From NCBI GenBank assembly GCA_022036555.1, contig CM039129.1, forward strand, positions 25,019,305-25,083,304: DNA of 64,000 nucleotides, in the 5' to 3' direction. The stretch is from Microstegium vimineum. Lineage: Eukaryota > Streptophyta > Magnoliopsida > Poales > Poaceae. Made by a program: the position numbers and the translations under genes. Every line of letters starts with the position of its first letter. Position 1 is the first letter of the stretch. A model generated the notes under the pieces. That model searched no databases. It saw only the letters and a program-made list of their open reading frames with translations, and was not told where the DNA came from. This document shows positions 58,540-64,000 of this stretch, one piece after another.

Positions 58540-59495
58540 CTATGCATCTACCCATATGCTAGGATAATACCTCTTTAAGTATTTGTCGTTAATCGCTCTA
58601 GAGAATGCCACTCCTTCGAGAGTTTCCAAAATGTACGCATTACCAGGAGCAGACTGTTTTATCCAATAAGGACCCTGCCAATTAGGGGACCACTTTCCAA
58701 ACTTAGAGCTCTTAGTCCCAATCGGTAAAATCAACTTCCAAACCAAATCGCCATCGGCAAACTTTTTACCTTTACTTTCTTGTCATACCATCTGGCAATC
58801 CTCTTCTTGTTCTCTTCAATACTAATTAATGCCCTCAACCGATGACCCACCAAATCTTCTAACTCATCTTTCATCAGAGTAATATAATCATCGTTCGTCA
58901 ATTGATCCTGAAAAGATAATCGCCTAGAACCAGTTTTGATTTCCCAAGGTAGGACAGCATCGTGTCCGTAAACCAACTGATATGGCGAGACCTTGGTTGC
59001 ACCATGACAAGCCATCCGATATGACCACAAAGCTTTGTTTAATACCACATGCCACCTCCTAGGGGTTTCCTCAATCTTGCGTTTTATAAGCTTAATGACT
59101 CCCTTATTAGTCGTTTCAGCTTGACCATTAGCTTGAGCATAATAAGGAGAAGAATTCAACACCTTGAAACCCATGCTAGCCGCAAAGTCATCAAACTCTC
59201 CCGATGTGAACATAGTCCCTTGATCGGTAGTAATAGTCTGAGGAATACCGAATCGGTAAACGATGTGCTCCTTAACGAAATCCACCATGTTTGCCGATGT
59301 CACCTTCTTCAAGGGGATCGCTTCGACCCACTTGGTAAAGTAATCGGTAGCAACAAGTATGAATTTGTGCCCCTTGCTCAATGGCGGATAAATTTGGCCG
59401 ATGAGATCAATAGCCCACCCTCTGAACGGCCAAGGCTTGATTATAGGATTCATTGCCGATGCAGGTGCCCTTTGCACATTACCAAACTTCTGACA
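58540..59495 (-). pseudogene. Tat integrase of element C
   Basis: The core is in 58731-59477: WAIDLIGQIYPPLSKGHKF, TTDQGTMFTSGEF and GQAETTNKGVI supply the three acidic residues. MACHGATKVSPYQLVYGHD and a basic helix follow. A one-base frameshift near 58750, in a T-run, separates the last 68 codons (58540-58746: LILPIGTKSSKFGKWSPNW, LETLEGVAFSRAI). A TAG near 59500 splits it from the zinc region. No chromodomain is visible, as expected for Tat. Confidence 0.88.
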
Positions 59496-59498
59496 GTC

Positions 59499-60068
59499 CT
59501 AGCACCCTTTGAAATAATTGAAACAATCTTCAAGGATTGTTGGCCAATAATATCCATTCCGCCTAATCATCCACTTCATCTTGAATGCCGATTGATGCGC
59601 TCCACATACACCTTCATGGATCTCACCCATCAACTCTTTCGATTCCTCTTTGCCAAGACATCTAAGTAAAACCCCATCAATTGTCCGATAATACAACTCA
59701 TTATCAAGGAGCACATACTTAGTAGCTTGGAACCTTAGACGCCTTTCAACTTTCCTGGATGGATCCCTCAAGTAATCGGCAATCTCCTTTTTCCAGTCAT
59801 CGGCAACTGTTACCGATGTCGTGACTTGAATCGGCTGATATCCCGAGGCATTCTGTGCTAACCGATTGGCCTCTTCATTATGCAACCTTGGAATGTGTTC
59901 AAGGCGGTATTCTTTGAATTCCCTTAACAACTGCAAACACCGCTCATGAACAGCAATCAAAACTTCACTTCGGCACTCATACGTCCTGATCAATTGGTTA
60001 ATCACCAACATAGAATCGCCGAAGATTTCACAGCATCGGCACGCACTTCCCTGAGTAACTCCAACCCC
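59499..60068 (-). pseudogene. Second RNase H end and integrase zinc region of element C
   Basis: The open segment 59499-60011 starts inside an RNase H (MLVINQLIRTYECRSEVL, then HIPRLHNEEANRLAQNA, the usual end of the archaeal-type RNase H of Tat elements). It goes on to the integrase zinc-binding region (MGEIHEGVCGAHQSAFKM, FNYFKGC). A frameshift in 60012-60068 separates it from the RT frame, where this RNase H begins (ALFFDGSTCKDGAGIG). Confidence 0.8.
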
Positions 60069-61769
60069 TTAAGTAAAGCCTGGTATAGGCCTGATTGTTT
60101 GTTGAAGTAGCAACAATCGGCAACGAAATCTCGTACCTCTGTCCTCGGGTGAAATCAAGAGAATACCGATACCTGCTCCATCCTTGCATGTAGACCCATC
60201 AAAGAATAGAGCCCAAGGAGCAATCTCAACAAAGCTCACCATATTGCAGTGCTGACTGACAAAATCGGCCATCATCTGACCCTTAACAGCCTTAGCCGAT
60301 TCATACCTTAGGTCAAACTCTGACAGTGCCAAAATCCACTTACCGATTCGTCCACTCAAAATCGGCATTGATAGCATATACTTGACCACATCATCTTTGC
60401 AGACAACAGTGCATTCGGCCGACAGTAAATAATGCCTTAATTTAATGCAAGAGAAATATAAACATAAGCACAATCTTTCTATGGGCGAATACCTGGTTTC
60501 AGCATCCACCAATCTTCTGCTCAGGTAATATATTACGCGTTCCTTCCCTTCAAATTCTTGAATTAAAGCTAATCCGATGACACCATCATCGGCAGACAAA
60601 TATAACCTGAAAGGCTTCCCGTGTTGAGGTGGAACCAAGATTGGAGTATTCACCAAGTATTCCTTAATCTGCTCTAAGGCTGACTGTTGCTCTTCTTTCC
60701 ATGTGAACTCTTGATCGGCTTTCAACTTTAACAGAGGACTAAAAGACTTAATCTTACCAGACAAATTGGATATGAATCTTCTAATGAAATTAATCTTGCC
60801 GATCAGAGACTGCAACTCAGTCTTGTTGGTGGGAGCAACTACCTTGTTAATTGCATCAATAGACTTTCTGCCGATTTCAATGCCCCTCTGATGCACCATG
60901 AAACCCAAAAACTGCCTTGCCGATACGCCAAATGCACACTTGTTAGGATTCATCTTTAACCCATGCTCCCTGCTACACTCCAATATTTTCCGCAAATCAG
61001 CAAGATGCTTTCTGAAGTCTCCAGACTTAACCACCATGTCATCAATGTAGATTTCAACTATTGTGCCGATGTACTTATGAAAGATAAAATTCATCGCCCT
61101 CTGATAAGTAGCACCGGCATTTTTCAAGCCAAAAGTCATGACTACCCACTCAAACAAGCCAACGTGACCTGGACATCGGAAAGCAGTCTTGGATATGTCT
61201 TCTTCAGCCATGAATATTTGATTATACCCAGCATTACCATCCATGAAGCTAATAATCTGATGTCCAGCAGCAGCGTCGATCAGCAGATCGGCAACGGGCA
61301 TCGGGTAGCCGTCCATCGGCGTAGCTTTGTTAAGGTTCCTGAAATCAATGCACACACGAAGTTTTCCATTCTTTTTATACACAGGAACCACATTAGAAAT
61401 CCAATCGGCATATCGGCATTGCTGAATAAACCCAGCTTCGATCAACTTGGTAATCTCAGCCTTAATATCGGGTAAGATAGTAGGATTGCATCGGCGTGCC
61501 GGCTGCCGATGTGGCTGGAAACCAGACTTGATGGGTAACCGATGTTCAACTATCGATCGGTCTAAACCAGGCATCTCTGAATAATCCCAAGCAAAACAAT
61601 CTTTCTTCTCTTTCAATAAATCGGTTAACTGCTGCTTACATTGGGAATCTAACTTAGCACTAATAAAAGTAGGCCTAGGTTTACTACCATTACCGATGTC
61701 GATCTCGAGCAAGTCATCGGCAGACGTAAAGCCCTGCCCCAATTTTCCGTCATTGGCGAACTGATCCAT
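60069..61769 (-). CDS. Tat reverse transcriptase and RNase H of element C
   Basis: A 566-residue open frame. RT: FAWDYSEMPGLDRSIVEHRL, then GKLRVCIDFRNLNKATPMDG, FMDGNAGYNQIFM and the catalytic IYIDDMVVKS (about residue 240). The Ty3-type RNase H follows (LYLSADDGVIGLALI, YYLSRRLVDAETRYSP), where the first catalytic aspartate is expected in SADDG. Near the C-terminus a second RNase H of archaeal type starts (ALFFDGSTCKDGAGIGILL) before a frameshift. Two RNase H domains are typical of the Tat lineage. The start codon overlaps the protease stop as TAATG (61767-61771). Confidence 0.9.
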   Translation of the reverse strand: MDQFANDGKLGQGFTSADDLLEIDIGNGSKPRPTFISAKLDSQCKQQLTDLLKEKKDCFAWDYSEMPGLDRSIVEHRLPIKSGFQPHRQPARRCNPTILPDIKAEITKLIEAGFIQQCRYADWISNVVPVYKKNGKLRVCIDFRNLNKATPMDGYPMPVADLLIDAAAGHQIISFMDGNAGYNQIFMAEEDISKTAFRCPGHVGLFEWVVMTFGLKNAGATYQRAMNFIFHKYIGTIVEIYIDDMVVKSGDFRKHLADLRKILECSREHGLKMNPNKCAFGVSARQFLGFMVHQRGIEIGRKSIDAINKVVAPTNKTELQSLIGKINFIRRFISNLSGKIKSFSPLLKLKADQEFTWKEEQQSALEQIKEYLVNTPILVPPQHGKPFRLYLSADDGVIGLALIQEFEGKERVIYYLSRRLVDAETRYSPIERLCLCLYFSCIKLRHYLLSAECTVVCKDDVVKYMLSMPILSGRIGKWILALSEFDLRYESAKAVKGQMMADFVSQHCNMVSFVEIAPWALFFDGSTCKDGAGIGILLISPEDRGTRFRCRLLLLQQTIRPIPGFT

Positions 61770-62905
61770 TAAGACTCCTCTTCAGGACCGACTGCTTGGA
61801 TCGGCTTGATGCAGTAATCGGCAACTTTGAGGAACTCTTTATCCCAGGCTTCGCCAGATATGCACCTGGTCTGCTCATAAGTCTCTAAATCTGCCGATGC
61901 AACAGTAGATGGGGCTTCACCGCGGACGACCTCAATTCTGTCTCCGATCCACTGTACCAGGCTCTGATGCATAGTAGAAGGGATACAACAATTGGCGTGG
62001 ATCCAATCCCTTCCGAGGAGCAAGTTGTAAGTACCTTTGCCGCTGATCACAAAGAACTTTGTCGGTAAGGTCTTACTGCCGATGGTTAAGTCAACACATA
62101 CGGCTCCCATGGCGGTTGACACATTGCCTTCGAAGTCCTTGAGCTTCATGTCGGTCTCAACTAAGTCCTGGTCACCTTTGCCAAGCTTTCTGAACACGAC
62201 ATAGGGCATTATATTGATCGACATGCCGCCATCCACTAGCATCTTGGTCATCGGCTGACCATCCACTTTGCCCTTAACAAACAGAGCCCTTAAGTGCTGC
62301 CTCTCATCTTCGGCAGGCTTTTCAAAGATAGCCGTCATCGGATCCAGCACCAATTGTGCCATATCGGCAGCCTCTTCCTCATCGCTGACAGGCGCCATGA
62401 ACTCCATTGGCAACATGACAACCATATTTATATCTGCCGATGGGTCCCTGTCCTTGCGCTTCGGCCTCCATTGCTTCTCTCCCGAGGTTTCTGCACTGTC
62501 ATACAGGTCATCGCGGCACTGGCGCTGGATTCGCCTCTTCTGGGTCTCAGTCAAACCCTTAGGGCACCATGGAGGAAGCTTGGTCTTCCAGACAGGCTGG
62601 TGCTGCTTTCCCCCGCTTACATCGGCACTTCTTCCGATGTTGGGATCTCTGGAGAATATCTCTTCGTCGGGCACTCTAGCATTGGCCATCTCTTCCAGCT
62701 CCCCCTGGTCAACACGCCTGCTGAGCCGATCATGGGCACTGAGCTTGCCCCCCAGTCGGTCATGTGCCGATCTGTTTTCTCTGAGCGGCCTGGCGTACCT
62801 GGGTGCCTGATCATCAAAACAAGGTCGCTTACCTGACCGATCGACTGTGTAGTACCCATTGCACTCTGGACACTTATCGGTAGTGGGCAGCTTGATGCCT
62901 TCCTC
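61769..62905 (-). pseudogene. Tat protease and gag C-terminal region of element C
   Basis: The frame is open from 62905 to the TAA at 61769-61771 and continues gag after one TAG (62906-62908). The stretch after that stop has CPECNGYY, the second half of a Cys/His cluster begun by CPFFVHC before it. The retropepsin site LVDGGMSINIMP is at about 62215-62250 and the second hallmark LLLGRDWIHANC at about 62000-62035. The first methionine (62689) is probably not a real start, as homology extends above it. Confidence 0.85.
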
Positions 62906-64000
62906 CTAGCAATGAACGAAGAAGGGACACCTCCAGTGGTCCTTATGTCGAAGCCATTCCTGATGCTCCTCTTCTTCTTGCCGATACCATTCTTCACGTG
63001 ATTGCCGATGATATCTCCTTGACTGTTTGTGAGTGATCACCACCCCAGGAGCCCTGTTGGCGCTGTTACCCTCATCGGCAAACCTCCTTGCGTCGTGGTC
63101 AGGCACTTGGTAGTCAGGGTCTACCGATGAGTTCCTTCTGGCAGCTTCCGATGTCAGCACTCTGGTCTTTTCACTAATCTCCACCATATTGTTTGGGAAT
63201 GGGTGCTGATCTATCTTCATCGGTTTCTGGACTTTAGAATTTTCAAACTTGATACGCCCAGACTCGATCTCCGACTGCAACTGCTGCCTGAATACTTTGC
63301 AGTCATTGGTACTATGTGAGGTTGCATTATGCCACTTGCAGTACCTAATCTTCTTGAGCTCTTCGGCCGATGGAATCACTTGGTTGGGCGCCAACTTGAT
63401 TCGCCCCTCTTGCAGCAACAAGTCAAACATCATATCGGCCTTGGTAATGTCGAAGGTGAACCTCTGAGTCTCCTTTTGGCCGAACGGACAAGACACAGGC
63501 TTCTTATCCTTCACCCATTCGGCCGCATCGACATTCAGCTCTTCATCCGATCCGGAATCTTCTTCTTTCCCGATGAAGGTCACCTTCTTGTTCCACGTCT
63601 TCCAAGGCTCAAAGGCTTTGATGTCCTGATCGGCAATCCTCTGCACCAGGTGACTTAGGCTCTCAAACTCTTGGGACGCATACTTGTCCTTGATGTGCGG
63701 CAGTAACCCATGGAAGGCCAAATCTGCTAGTTGCCGATCATCAAGCACCAGACTGTAGCACTTGTTCTTCACGTCCCGTAGTCTCTGCACAAAACTCTCT
63801 ACTGATTCGTCGTTGCGTTGCCTCATTTTGACCAAATCGGTAAGATTCTTCTCATGTATGCCAGCAAAGAAGTACTTGTGAAATTGCTCTCTCCAGATCG
63901 GCCCATGTAATTATAGAATTTGGAGGCAACGATATAAACCATGTGAATGCCGATCCGGACAATGATGAAGAGAACAGTCTCACCCTTAATTCCTCCCTGC
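62906..64000 (-). pseudogene. Tat gag of element C (partial)
   Basis: From the right edge, in one frame, the retrotransposon gag domain is visible (FSSSLSGSAFTWFISLP, NSIITWADLE). A one-base insertion near 63885 shifts the frame to MVKMRQRNDESVESFVQRLR (63835), then a zinc-type cluster CKWHNATSHSTNDC (about 63310-63350), and a Glu/Arg-rich tail (EEWYRQEEEEHQEWLRHKDH) up to the TAG at 62906. The N-terminus is outside the window. Confidence 0.85.

Larger units (their letters stand above)
53502..64000 (-). mobile_element. Tat-lineage element with antisense PMD gene, element C
   Basis: The best preserved family member. From the right edge leftward on the minus strand: gag, protease, RT-RNase H, second RNase H, integrase; then the PMD gene on the opposite strand; then PPT and 3' LTR (53502-54621). 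The 5' LTR lies beyond 64000. The element inserted in unit 2 after CATCT (53497-53501), so CATCT followed by ATTCATTG is expected at its far end. Pol has about one disabling change per domain. Confidence 0.92.

Noticed and set aside
60963..61475. 170-codon plus-strand frame over the RT of element C
   Set aside because: Antisense shadow of the conserved RT frame.
62268..62836. Two overlapping 180-codon plus-strand frames over the protease of element C
   Set aside because: Shadows of the minus-strand protease, low in recognisable structure.
1..64000. Free-standing host gene
   Set aside because: Every recognisable protein is a retrotransposon domain or the PMD-like gene located inside such elements.

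Overview
This window is heterochromatin-like DNA from a grass (Poaceae). I find no free-standing host gene and no structural RNA gene. Nearly every base belongs to LTR retrotransposons nested in one another. The grass assignment rests on the element types together: Sirevirus copia elements with multiple polypurine tracts (PPTs), Tat-lineage gypsy elements, a Tekay/Del-type chromovirus, and an Angela/BARE-like LTR. I cannot name the species.

Layout, left to right. (1) 1-4380: 3' end of a plus-strand Tat-type element ('element A') with an antisense gene that looks like a plant mobile domain (PMD) gene, then its 3' LTR. (2) 4381-14335: minus-strand Sirevirus with gag, PR, IN, RT-RH and a long env-like frame; element A sits in its 3' LTR. 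(3) 14336-20259: plus-strand gag-PR-only Tat element with no RT or IN. (4) 20260-25854: minus-strand 'element B' (LTR, PMD gene, integrase remnant). (5) 25855-26824: Angela-like LTR; 26825-27800: fragment of another LTR. (6) 27801-43821: a chromovirus split in its protease by an Athila-like LTR (28440-29032 and 39206-40234), which is itself split by a 10-kb Sirevirus ('unit 1', 29033-39205). (7) 43822-46541: inverted 3' end of a related Sirevirus ('unit 3'), joined head-on to Sirevirus 'unit 2' (46542-53501). (8) 53502-64000: minus-strand 'element C', the best preserved PMD element, inserted in the 3' noncoding DNA of unit 2.

The most interesting system is the A/B/C family. Each copy carries, opposite to gag-pol and between integrase and the 3' LTR, a five-exon gene. 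All four introns fall between codons, the splice positions are shared, a TATA box lies about 150-165 bases before the ATG, and the product would have a PMD-like region, a basic patch and a C-terminal coiled coil. The same elements are saturated with the 7-mer ATCGGCA/TGCCGAT in LTRs, introns and coding DNA, while neighbouring elements almost lack it. An element-encoded nuclear protein recognising a motif spread through its own element is a testable, speculative idea.

Every coding region in the window carries stops, frameshifts or deletions. Nothing here looks autonomous, although element C is only lightly damaged. Coordinates were placed by reading. LTR edges marked by TG..CA plus a PPT or PBS are precise; fragment junctions are good to a few bases.
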